57,753 nucleotides of DNA from Fusobacterium_C necrophorum_A. GTDB lineage: Bacteria; Fusobacteriota; Fusobacteriia; Fusobacteriales; Fusobacteriaceae. A program made the position numbers and the translations under genes. Where the stretch lies: assembly GCF_004134945.1 (NCBI RefSeq), contig NZ_SBAP01000017.1, positions 1 through 57,753 of the forward strand. The letters run 5' to 3'. This document shows positions 16,620-23,829 of this stretch, one piece after another (the stretch's first letter is position 1; each line of letters opens with the position of its first letter). Below the pieces are notes generated by a model. The model was not told where the DNA came from. It did not search any database and was given only the letters and a program-made list of their open reading frames with translations.

Positions 16620-16859
16620 TTAATCCAGAAATTCTACATTGACGTTCAATTTATCTTTCACTCCCGCCGCCTGCATCACACCTCGAATAGCATTGGCAGT
16701 AAGTCCATTTTTTCCAATAATTTTTCCCATTTCCCCTTTCGCAACTCGAATTTGGAAAGTAACCGTGGAGTCAATGACTTCATAACTCACTCGAACTTCT
16801 TCTTTTTCCTGCACCAATTCCTTTATAATATAATTCATTAAATATTCCAATCTTTCCAT
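16620..16859 (-). CDS. khpA: KH-domain RNA-binding protein KhpA
   Basis: This 79-residue, single-KH-domain protein contains GKIIGKNGLTANAIRGVM, the GxxG RNA-binding loop. In Firmicutes KhpA pairs with KhpB/EloR and controls cell elongation and small-RNA binding; no khpB is in this window. The ATG follows GAGGAG. The gene order khpA-rimM-trmD is the familiar one, often with ffh and rpsP upstream; those are replaced here by DUF4911, rsmA and hpt. Confidence 0.93.
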   Translation of the reverse strand: MERLEYLMNYIIKELVQEKEEVRVSYEVIDSTVTFQIRVAKGEMGKIIGKNGLTANAIRGVMQAAGVKDKLNVNVEFLD

Positions 16860-16872
16860 ATTCTCCTCCTAT

Positions 16873-17118
16873 TTATAATCTTCCGCTCCAAGCCCCTTCG
16901 GAAAGGATTTCCAAAGAAACCCAATTTTTTCCTAAATCTTCCAACATTTCTCTCACAAAGTCTTTAAAGTCTTCTGTCAATACGATGCTAAGTAAGCCTG
17001 TTTTTGAATCCAGAGTGCGAACAACGCCAACTCCCTCATAAGCCTCCATAATTTTATTGATAAAATCAATATCTTCCACCTTGCTCCGCAATAAAAATTC
17101 GTAGCTCCTACTTTCCAA
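16873..17118 (-). CDS. DUF4911-family small protein
   Basis: This 81-residue protein starts at a TTG five bases after GGAG and overlaps the end of rsmA by 11 bp. It has a ferredoxin-like beta-alpha-beta pattern: YEFLLRSKVEDIDFINKIME, GVVRTLDSKTGLLSIVL, then a helix. I recognise it as DUF4911, a small family of anaerobes with no known function. No catalytic motif is visible. Its fixed place between rsmA and khpA hints at a role in ribosome or RNA metabolism, which is inference from context only. Confidence 0.7.
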   Translation of the reverse strand: MESRSYEFLLRSKVEDIDFINKIMEAYEGVGVVRTLDSKTGLLSIVLTEDFKDFVREMLEDLGKNWVSLEILSEGAWSGRL

Positions 17119-17914
17119 TTGAACTCCTTTCCAAAGCTTCTATGACAGAAAACCATTCCTGCAGAGATAAATTTTCCGCCCTTTCCTTTTCCGCAATTCC
17201 AAGCCCTACCAATTTCTCTTTGATTTCCGTTTTGCTAAAACCTAAACTCGAAAAATTATTGACTAAATTTTTTCGTTTATTCCAAAATCCCGCTTTCACA
17301 TATTTAAAAAATAACTCTTCGGGAATCTGCTTTGCAATCTCCTCTTTCTCTTTCATATGAATTCCGATAAAGGCGGAATCCACCTTAGGGGCAGGAGTAA
17401 AATATTCTTTGGGAATGGTAAACAAATATTCTACCCTCGCAAAATATTCAACAGAAAGTGTTAAAACACTTCTTTCTCTTCCTCGCTTTGCACAAATCCT
17501 TTCTCCCACCTCTTTTTGCACCATGAGAAATGCCGATTGAATCAGGGAACGATGGTCTATAATTTTTTGAATAATAGGAGAAGTAATATAATAAGGAATG
17601 TTTGCCACTACTTTTGTTCCCTCTTCGACATTTTTTGAAAAATCAACTTCTAAAACATCCCCCATAATCAAACGATAGTTTTCAGTCTTTCCAAATTTTC
17701 TTTCTAAAATGGGCTTCAAATCCTGATCAATTTCTATATTTATAACAGACTTTGCCTTTTGCAATAATAACTCGGTCAAAGCTCCCTCTCCGGGTCCAAT
17801 CTCTAAAATATTGTCCTGCTCTTCCACCTCGGAAACTTCCATAATTTTTGTAAGAATCTCCGCCTGCTTCGTTAAAAAGTTTTGTCCATATTTTTTCTTA
17901 TGCTGAAATGCCAT
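17108..17914 (-). CDS. rsmA: 16S rRNA (adenine1518-N6/adenine1519-N6)-dimethyltransferase
   Basis: RsmA (KsgA) dimethylates two adjacent adenines in the helix-45 loop of 16S rRNA. The 268-residue protein has KKKYGQNFL, the SAM motif ILEIGPGEGALTELL, the catalytic VANIPYYITSPI (NIPY) and the C-terminal helical domain FVKAGFWNKRKNL. Length and motifs are typical. It follows hpt by eight bases. Confidence 0.97.
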   Translation of the reverse strand: MAFQHKKKYGQNFLTKQAEILTKIMEVSEVEEQDNILEIGPGEGALTELLLQKAKSVINIEIDQDLKPILERKFGKTENYRLIMGDVLEVDFSKNVEEGTKVVANIPYYITSPIIQKIIDHRSLIQSAFLMVQKEVGERICAKRGRERSVLTLSVEYFARVEYLFTIPKEYFTPAPKVDSAFIGIHMKEKEEIAKQIPEELFFKYVKAGFWNKRKNLVNNFSSLGFSKTEIKEKLVGLGIAEKERAENLSLQEWFSVIEALERSSIGK

Positions 17915-17922
17915 GCAAACTC

Positions 17923-18459
17923 CTAATTTTCTTCAAATATAACCGTTCCGATATACGGCAGATTCCGATATTTTTGATCGTAATCCAATCCATACCCCAC
18001 CACAAAACTATCAGGAATAGTAAAGCCTATATAATCTCCTTTTAAATCCACTTTTCTTCGTTCCGGTTTGTCCAATAAAGTACAGATTTTAATTTCTGCC
18101 GCTCCTTTGGCATATAAAAATTCTTTGACATAATTTAAAGTCAATCCGCTGTCAATAATATCTTCAATAATCAAAAGATTTTTTCCTTTGATATCAAAAT
18201 CGGTATCTTTTAAAATTTTGACAACTCCTGAAGTCGTCGTTCCGCTTCCATAACTGGAAACACTCATAAAATCAATTTTTAAATCTAAATTTGTTTCTTT
18301 GATTAAGTCACTTAAAAACATGACGGAACCTTTTAATAAGCCTAAAAAAATAACTTCTTCTTCTCTATCTTGATAATCCTTTTCAATTTCTTTTGCCAAC
18401 TCTCGAATTCTTTTCTCCACTCTTTCTCGTGTTATCATCGTTTCAATTCTATAGTTCAC
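17923..18459 (-). CDS. hpt: Hypoxanthine phosphoribosyltransferase
   Basis: This enzyme salvages hypoxanthine or guanine with PRPP. The GTG at 18459 is chosen because AAGGAGG lies nine bases upstream; it gives 178 residues (MNYRIETMITRERVEKR). A longer open frame extends to 18504 but has no binding site there and would overlap the promoter. The PRPP loop LLIIEDIIDSGLTL and the flexible loop SYGSGTTTSG are present. It is the first gene of the minus-strand cluster and diverges from the PASTA-protein operon. Confidence 0.95.
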   Translation of the reverse strand: MNYRIETMITRERVEKRIRELAKEIEKDYQDREEEVIFLGLLKGSVMFLSDLIKETNLDLKIDFMSVSSYGSGTTTSGVVKILKDTDFDIKGKNLLIIEDIIDSGLTLNYVKEFLYAKGAAEIKICTLLDKPERRKVDLKGDYIGFTIPDSFVVGYGLDYDQKYRNLPYIGTVIFEEN

Positions 18460-18503
18460 TCGTCCTGTCCTCCTTAAAAAATAAAGCTTCTTTTTCTTCC
18501 TCA

Positions 18504-18532
18504 ATCATATCATTTCATTTTGTATTTAGCAA
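18504..18532 (-). promoter_or_regulatory. Promoter of the hpt-rsmA-...-polC cluster
   Basis: On the minus strand TTGCTA (18527-18532) and TATGAT (18504-18509) are exactly 17 bp apart, about 45 bp upstream of the hpt GTG. Confidence 0.65.
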
Positions 18533-18539
18533 GTATTTA

Positions 18540-18568
18540 TTGATATTTTCAAGGAAGTATGTTATGAT
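18540..18568 (+). promoter_or_regulatory. Promoter of the PASTA-rsgA-rpe operon
   Basis: TTGATA (18540-18545) and TATGAT (18563-18568) have a 17-bp spacer ending in TGT (extended -10). Transcription would begin near 18575, downstream of the ATG at 18571. That supports 18610 as the real start of the first gene. The -35 elements of this promoter and the hpt promoter are only seven bases apart. Confidence 0.7.
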
Positions 18569-18609
18569 AAATGAGAGAAAAATTCATCTTTTATGAAGGA
18601 GTTTATTTC

Positions 18610-19317
18610 ATGAATTTTAGAAAAAATATTTTATTATATCTGGGACTTCTTGTCCTTATTTTCTTTTCTTATAAAGTATTCACAAGATATTACTTTCATG
18701 ATTTTTTACATGAAGTACCGACTGTGATTGGACTTTCCGAAAAAGAAGCTAAAAAATTGCTTTCCAAAAATGATTTGGAAATCAAAGTGATGGGAGAACA
18801 GTACTCCCACTTACCGGAAGGACAAATCGTAGTACAAAATCCGAAAGAAAATTCTGTAGTAAAATCCGGAAGAAGAATTCAAGTATGGCTCAGTCGAGGA
18901 CAAAATTTATTGGAAATTCCTTCCTTGATTGGGACCAATTTGCTGACAGCGCAGTCTCTGGTCCAACAACAGGGACTTATTATTGATAAAGTTACTTATA
19001 TTCCGAAAGATTTACCGTATAATGAAATTTTGGCAACCGATCCCGATTTATCAAAGCCCATTGCAAAAGGAAGCAAAATCTCTTTCTTAGTCAGCGGTTC
19101 GGCAAGTTCGAGTGATTTGAACTTAAAAGTTCCCGATGTGATCGGCTATCCTGTGGAAGATGCCAAATTTATCTTGGAGTCCGAACAATTACTTTTGGGA
19201 AACATTATCAAAAAGCCGAGTGAAGGAACAGAAGGCGGGATTGTTCTTGAAACGAGTATTCCGGCTGGAAGAAGTGTGAATTTATCTACAAAAATTGATT
19301 TAATTGTAAGTGAGTAG
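18610..19317 (+). CDS. PASTA-domain membrane protein without kinase domain
   Basis: This 235-residue protein has one N-terminal membrane anchor (NILLYLGLLVLIFFSYKVF) and three extracytoplasmic PASTA domains. They start near VPTVIGLSEKEAKKLL, IPSLIGTNLLTAQSLV and VPDVIGYPVEDAKFIL. PASTA modules bind peptidoglycan fragments or beta-lactams in penicillin-binding proteins and Ser/Thr kinases. The ATG at 18610 follows GAAGGAG. In Firmicutes the gene upstream of rsgA and rpe is the PASTA kinase prkC. Here that slot is filled by the sensor half alone, with no kinase domain in the open frame or upstream. A wall-sensing or cell-division role is inferred. Confidence 0.88.
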   Translation: MNFRKNILLYLGLLVLIFFSYKVFTRYYFHDFLHEVPTVIGLSEKEAKKLLSKNDLEIKVMGEQYSHLPEGQIVVQNPKENSVVKSGRRIQVWLSRGQNLLEIPSLIGTNLLTAQSLVQQQGLIIDKVTYIPKDLPYNEILATDPDLSKPIAKGSKISFLVSGSASSSDLNLKVPDVIGYPVEDAKFILESEQLLLGNIIKKPSEGTEGGIVLETSIPAGRSVNLSTKIDLIVSE

Positions 19318-19329
19318 GGAGGTTTTACT

Positions 19330-20211
19330 ATTAGAGGAGTCGTTATCCATAAAATTCAAGGATTTTATTATGTAGAAGCGGAACATCAAATATTTGAATG
19401 CAAATTACGGGGTGTCCTGAAGAAAAAAGAAAACAAACATAACTGTGTGGTTGGAGATTGGGTAGAGTTTTCAGAAGAAAACTCAATTCTACAGATCTAT
19501 CCCAGAAAAAACCGATTGACTCGTCCTGTAGTTGCCAATATTGACTATTTAGCCATTCAGTTTGCAGCAAAAAATCCGACTCTTGATTTTTATCGACTTC
19601 ATATGTTACTTTTACATAGTATGTATGAAAAAATTCGTCCCTGCATCATCATCAACAAAATTGATTTACTGACAGAAACGGAGTTGGAAGAACTACAAAA
19701 GCAATTTGATTTTTTACGAGCTCTTTCCGTTCCTCTTTTCTTTATTTCTCAAAAAGAACAAAAAGGAATTGAAGCCTTGAAACAATTTTTTCAGGATAAA
19801 GTAACAGCTATCGGCGGTCCCAGCGGAGTAGGAAAATCCAGTTTAATCAATCTTCTTCAAGAAGCGAAAGAATTGGAGACAGGAGAAATTAGCAGAAAAT
19901 TACAGAGAGGAAAACATACAACAAGGGATAGTCGTCTGCTTCCCTTAGCTCAAGGGGGATATATTATAGATACTCCGGGCTTTTCTTCTTTAGAACTTCC
20001 TCCGATTGAAAATTTTGAGCAACTTACGTCTCTTTTCCCGGAATTTCAAAGAAAAGAGTCCTGTAAATTTGGAGATTGTCATCATATTCATGAACCTTTT
20101 TGTGCTGTCCGTAAGGCTGTGGAAGAAGGAGAAATTTCAAAAGAACGTTATCAATTTTTTACAGACATATATTATCAATTAAAGACAGAGAGGTGGAAGT
20201 ATGGAAATTAA
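19330..20211 (+). CDS. rsgA: Ribosome small-subunit-dependent GTPase A
   Basis: RsgA (YjeQ/CpgA) is a circularly permuted GTPase that checks late 30S assembly. The frame gives 293 residues with an OB-fold starting RGVVIHKIQGFYYVEAE, G4 INKID, G1 GGPSGVGKSSLINLL, the DTPGFSSLEL switch and the zinc module CKFGDCHHIHEPFC. No ATG, GTG or TTG exists between the upstream TAG (19315-19317) and GTG 19447, which would delete the first strands of the OB-fold. The ATT at 19330 lies seven bases after GGGAGG, so an AUU start is proposed. The gene overlaps rpe by 11 bp. Confidence 0.92.
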   Translation: MRGVVIHKIQGFYYVEAEHQIFECKLRGVLKKKENKHNCVVGDWVEFSEENSILQIYPRKNRLTRPVVANIDYLAIQFAAKNPTLDFYRLHMLLLHSMYEKIRPCIIINKIDLLTETELEELQKQFDFLRALSVPLFFISQKEQKGIEALKQFFQDKVTAIGGPSGVGKSSLINLLQEAKELETGEISRKLQRGKHTTRDSRLLPLAQGGYIIDTPGFSSLELPPIENFEQLTSLFPEFQRKESCKFGDCHHIHEPFCAVRKAVEEGEISKERYQFFTDIYYQLKTERWKYGN

Positions 20212-20839
20212 AATTGCTCCCTCGATTCTATCCAGTGATTTTAGTCGACTGGGAGAAGAAATTGTAGCAATTGATCAAGCAAAGGCGGATTATATTCATA
20301 TTGACGTAATGGATGGGATTTTTGTGCCGAACCTGACCTTTGGTCCCCCTATTATTAAATCCATTCGTAAATATACCAATTTGGTATTTGATGTACACTT
20401 GATGATAGACAGACCGGAACGATATATTGAAGATTACGTGAAAGCAGGAGCTGATATTATCACCGTACATGCAGAATCTACGATTCATTTACATCGAGTC
20501 ATTCAACAAATAAAATCATTCGGAGTAAAAGCGGCAGTATCTTTAAATCCTTCCACTTCGGAAGAGGTTTTAAAATACATCATTCATGATTTGGACATGG
20601 TCTTAGTGATGAGTGTCAATCCGGGTTTTGGAGGGCAAACATTTATTCCGGCAGTAGTAGATAAAATCAAAGCGATTCGTGCGATGAGAGAAGATATTGA
20701 AATTGAAGTGGATGGAGGAATTACAGATACGACCATTCAAGCTTGTGTGGAAGCCGGAGCCTCTACTTTTGTAGCCGGTTCTTATGTATTTTCAGGAAAT
20801 TATGCGGAAAGAATTGCAAATCTAAAAAATAAAAAATAA
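20201..20839 (+). CDS. rpe: Ribulose-phosphate 3-epimerase
   Basis: Rpe interconverts ribulose 5-phosphate and xylulose 5-phosphate in the pentose phosphate pathway. The 212-residue TIM barrel has IAPSILSSDFSRLGEE, the metal-site HIDVMDG, VHLMI, MSVNPGFGGQ and EVDGGI. Length and motifs are normal. The ATG is inside the end of rsgA, with GAGAGGTGG just upstream. The rsgA-rpe pair is conserved in Firmicutes and here. Confidence 0.97.
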   Translation: MEIKIAPSILSSDFSRLGEEIVAIDQAKADYIHIDVMDGIFVPNLTFGPPIIKSIRKYTNLVFDVHLMIDRPERYIEDYVKAGADIITVHAESTIHLHRVIQQIKSFGVKAAVSLNPSTSEEVLKYIIHDLDMVLVMSVNPGFGGQTFIPAVVDKIKAIRAMREDIEIEVDGGITDTTIQACVEAGASTFVAGSYVFSGNYAERIANLKNKK

Positions 20840-20851
20840 GGAGTGAACAAC

Positions 20852-21526
20852 ATGACTGTAAATTTTATCAAAGTAAATGACCTATTGGAAGAATTTTATA
20901 AATTATTTTACAAGACAGAGGATATGGCTCTCAAAAGAGGAATTAAATGCTTAACACATACGGAACTTCATATCATCGAATCTGTCGGACATGAATCCTT
21001 GACCATGAACGAATTAGCGGAACGTTTGGGAATTACGATGGGAACTGCTACAGTGGCAGCTTCCAAATTATCGGAAAAAGGATTTTTAAATCGAGAAAGA
21101 TCGCAAAACGACAGAAGAAAAGTATTTGTATCCTTGACCGATAAGGGAATCAAAGCCTTGGCATATCATAACAGTTATCATAAAATGATTATGTCTTCCA
21201 TTACGGAAAATATCAAGGGAAAAGATTTAGACCATTTCATTTCCGTCTTTGAAGATATCTTGGAAGCTTTGAGAAGTAAAACAGATTATTTTAAGCCGTT
21301 ACCTGTCTGTGATTTTGAACATGGTACTAAAATTTCCGTAGTGGAGATTAAAGGAACTCCGATTGTTCAAAATTATTTCGCTTCACAAGGAATTGAAAAT
21401 TTCACAGTGGTTGTAACGAAAAAAGGACCTGACAAGGGAATTGTCATTCTTGAAAAACAAGACGGCAGTGAATTACAACTGGATATTCTGGATGCCAAAA
21501 ATTTAATCGGAATCAAAGCCGACTAG
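20852..21526 (+). CDS. MarR-type regulator fused to a FeoA-like domain
   Basis: This 224-residue protein starts at the ATG eight bases after AAGGAG; an in-frame GTG at 20843 overlaps that site. Residues 1 to about 145 are a MarR winged helix (LTMNELAERLGITMGTATVAASKLSEKGF, then the wing RERSQNDRRKVFVSLTDKG). About 150-224 look like an SH3-like FeoA domain (GTKISVVEIKG, IVILEKQDGSELQLDI). This arrangement recalls DtxR-type metal regulators, which pair a winged helix with a FeoA-like SH3 domain, so metal or ligand control is plausible. It is co-transcribed with rpe and rqcH; the targets are unknown. Confidence 0.75.
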   Translation: MTVNFIKVNDLLEEFYKLFYKTEDMALKRGIKCLTHTELHIIESVGHESLTMNELAERLGITMGTATVAASKLSEKGFLNRERSQNDRRKVFVSLTDKGIKALAYHNSYHKMIMSSITENIKGKDLDHFISVFEDILEALRSKTDYFKPLPVCDFEHGTKISVVEIKGTPIVQNYFASQGIENFTVVVTKKGPDKGIVILEKQDGSELQLDILDAKNLIGIKAD

Positions 21527-21540
21527 TTGAGAGGAGGATT

Positions 21541-23142
21541 ATGCTTTATTTAGACGGAATTTCTCTCTCCTTTTTACGAAAAGACATCGAAGAGAGACTA
21601 TGTAAGAGAAAAATTCACCGTATTTTTCAAAATACGGATACTTCTCTTTCCTTACAGTTCGGGAAGCAACTTCTCGTGCTATCTTGTAATCCTCAACTGC
21701 CTATTTGTTATGTTACAGAAGAAAAAGAAACGGTTCTGGAAGAATCCGTTTCTTCTTTTTTAAATAGCTTACGAAAATACTTAATGAACAGTCTTTTATA
21801 TCAAGTGGAACAGCTAAGCTGGGATAGAACTCTAATCTTTCGATTTTCGAAATTGACGGAATTGGGAGAATACAGGAAATATTTTTTAATTTTCGAGTTA
21901 ATGGGAAGAAATTCCAATCTCTTCCTTTGCGATCAGGAATATAAAATTTTAGATCTTTTAAAACGTTTTTCCTTGGATGAGCTTCCTGCAAGAAATGTAT
22001 TTCCGGGAGCGAAGTATCAAGCCTTCCCCTCTTCCAAAACAGCTCCCCACGAAATAACAACAAAGACTGAAAAACCTTATTTTCAAACTGTGGAGGGAGT
22101 CGGAAAACTGTTGTCGGAAGCTTTGGAAACGCCGGAAGATTTACGGAATATTCTTCAAGAAGCTCCCAAAATTCATCTCTATCGAAAGAAAGGAAAAATT
22201 GTTTTATTGAACTTTTTGGGCTTAGCTCCGAAAGACTATGATGAGTGTCTTTCTTTTTCGGACTTACAGGAAGCCATTCTCTTTTATTTTCAAGAAGAAA
22301 ATATTTTCGGAAGCTTTGTAAAGTTACGAAAACAAGTGGAAACACAGGTTCTAAAACGAAAAAAGAAAGTGGAACAGATTTTGAAAAAAATCAAAACGGA
22401 TGAAATGGAACATGCCGATTTTGAAACTTGGAAAGAGAAGGGCGATATTTTAGCTTCTTGTCTCTTCCGATTGAAAAAGGGACAGGAAAGCTGTGAAGCT
22501 TTTGATTTTTATCACAACGAAATGATATGTATTTCCCTGGATCCTCGTAAAACACCTCAAGAAAATTTAGAACACTATTATAAAAAATACAATAAGGGAA
22601 AGACGACCTTAGTCTATGCTCAAACACGAAAAAAAGAAATGCGGGAGGAACTTTCCTATTTAGACAGTATCCTTTCTTTTCTCGATACAGCCAAGGATAT
22701 TGAGGCCTTAAAAGGAATTGAGGAAGAATGTATTCAAGCGGGATATATAAAACCGAAGATAAAAAAAACATACCGAAAAAAGAAAAAAGAGGAAAAAAAA
22801 TATGCGGTCATCGAATATCCGAACTATTCTCTTTTCTATGGAAGAAACCATATAGAAAACGACTTTTTAAGTTTTCATGTTGCAGAAAAAGAGGAATATT
22901 GGTTTCATGCTAAAAATATTCCCGGTTCTCACGTCATCCTACGAAGTTTTGTTCCCGTGGAAGAGGAGATGATTCAAAAAGCCTGTCAAGTGGCTGCTCT
23001 ACACAGTAAAGCGGAAATGGGAGAGAAGGTCCTTGTGGATTACACTCAAAAAAAATATTTGAAAAAACCGAAAGATTCCAAACCCGGTTTTGTAAGCTAT
23101 ACACATGAAAAAGGAATCTGGGTAGTAAAGGAAGCACTATGA
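21541..23142 (+). CDS. rqcH: Rqc2-family NFACT protein (ribosome quality control, RqcH)
   Basis: RqcH binds obstructed 50S subunits carrying peptidyl-tRNA and recruits tRNA-Ala to add C-terminal alanine tails marking the chain for decay. The 533-residue protein has the NFACT-N fold (LYLDGISLSFLRKDIEERL; FELMGRNSNLFLCD), a central coiled coil (about residues 260-380) and the NFACT-R domain near the end (GRNHIENDFLSFHVAEKEEYWFHAKNIPGSH). Older annotations call such proteins fibronectin-binding. It starts after GAGGAGG and overlaps the next gene by four bases. Confidence 0.92.
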   Translation: MLYLDGISLSFLRKDIEERLCKRKIHRIFQNTDTSLSLQFGKQLLVLSCNPQLPICYVTEEKETVLEESVSSFLNSLRKYLMNSLLYQVEQLSWDRTLIFRFSKLTELGEYRKYFLIFELMGRNSNLFLCDQEYKILDLLKRFSLDELPARNVFPGAKYQAFPSSKTAPHEITTKTEKPYFQTVEGVGKLLSEALETPEDLRNILQEAPKIHLYRKKGKIVLLNFLGLAPKDYDECLSFSDLQEAILFYFQEENIFGSFVKLRKQVETQVLKRKKKVEQILKKIKTDEMEHADFETWKEKGDILASCLFRLKKGQESCEAFDFYHNEMICISLDPRKTPQENLEHYYKKYNKGKTTLVYAQTRKKEMREELSYLDSILSFLDTAKDIEALKGIEEECIQAGYIKPKIKKTYRKKKKEEKKYAVIEYPNYSLFYGRNHIENDFLSFHVAEKEEYWFHAKNIPGSHVILRSFVPVEEEMIQKACQVAALHSKAEMGEKVLVDYTQKKYLKKPKDSKPGFVSYTHEKGIWVVKEAL

Positions 23143-23777
23143 ATTATAGAATTATTTTAATCCATGATTTTGGAAAAACATATCGAGATATGGAAAAACT
23201 GGAGGAAAACCTCTTTTCTATGGGATATATTGTAGAAAATTTAAGCTTCCCGCTTACTTTCACGGATTTACAGGCTGCAAAAGAAATTCTTTTGCAAAAA
23301 ATTCATAATCTGAAAGAAAGCGGTTTGACGGAACGAGATGAAATTGTGCTGATCGGTTTCGGCTTTGGAGGCATTTTAATCCGAGAATGCCTCCACATAA
23401 AAGAATTCCTACAAAATATCGATACCATACTCTTAATTTCAAGCCCTTGGAATAATTCTACCCTATATCGAAGATTGAAAAGAGTATTTCCCTTTCTCCC
23501 TTTCTTTTTCAAACCTCTGCGAGCTTTTTCTCAAGAGAGTCTTCCTCTCCCTCGAAAACTCAAAGTAGGCTTGATCATCGGAACGGAATATTATAATCTG
23601 TTTGGACATTTTTTAGGGGAATACAATGACGGTTATGTCACCAAAAAAGATTGTCTTGTCGCCGGAGCACAGGATGTTATCTATCTTCCTATCTGTCATC
23701 GTGAAATTCATAAAAAAATAGGGACTGCAAAATACATCAGCAATTTTATCAGTAAGGGAAAATTTAGAGTTCATTAA
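23139..23777 (+). CDS. Alpha/beta-hydrolase-fold protein lacking the nucleophile serine
   Basis: This 212-residue cytoplasmic protein overlaps rqcH by four bases. It has the fold's strand-turn starts (RIILIHDFGKTYRDMEKLEENL) and an elbow at residues 73-78. The elbow reads GFGFGG instead of GxSxGG, so residue 75 is glycine where the catalytic serine should be. An acid-loop NDGYV (D164) and histidines (H187, H191) typical of lipase-like members remain. It may be a pseudo-enzyme or use other chemistry. No signal peptide is seen. It ends the operon before a strong terminator. Confidence 0.7.
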   Translation: MNYRIILIHDFGKTYRDMEKLEENLFSMGYIVENLSFPLTFTDLQAAKEILLQKIHNLKESGLTERDEIVLIGFGFGGILIRECLHIKEFLQNIDTILLISSPWNNSTLYRRLKRVFPFLPFFFKPLRAFSQESLPLPRKLKVGLIIGTEYYNLFGHFLGEYNDGYVTKKDCLVAGAQDVIYLPICHREIHKKIGTAKYISNFISKGKFRVH

Positions 23778-23787
23778 TAAAAATCAA

Positions 23788-23817
23788 AGGAGCCTCTTTT
23801 CGGATAAAAGGGCTCCT
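23788..23817. terminator. Bidirectional terminator between the rqcH operon and the second adhesin
   Basis: AGGAGCC / GGCTCCT extends inward with TCTTTT/AAAAG pairing. On the plus strand it is followed by CTTCTTTTCTTCTT, and on the minus strand by TTTGATTTTTATT. It serves two converging genes. Confidence 0.85.
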
Positions 23818-23829
23818 CTTCTTTTCTTC

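Noticed and set aside
18460..18504. N-terminal extension of hpt to 18504
   Set aside because: It would begin within the -10 element of the promoter and has no binding site; the GTG at 18459 has AAGGAGG at nine bases.
18571..18609. ATG at 18571 as start of the PASTA protein
   Set aside because: It lies upstream of the predicted transcription start and would put a charged peptide before the membrane anchor; ATG 18610 has GAAGGAG.
19315..19330. A PASTA-RsgA fusion broken by a TAG
   Set aside because: A good ribosome binding site lies exactly between the two genes and both proteins are complete on their own; separate genes with an AUU start fit better.
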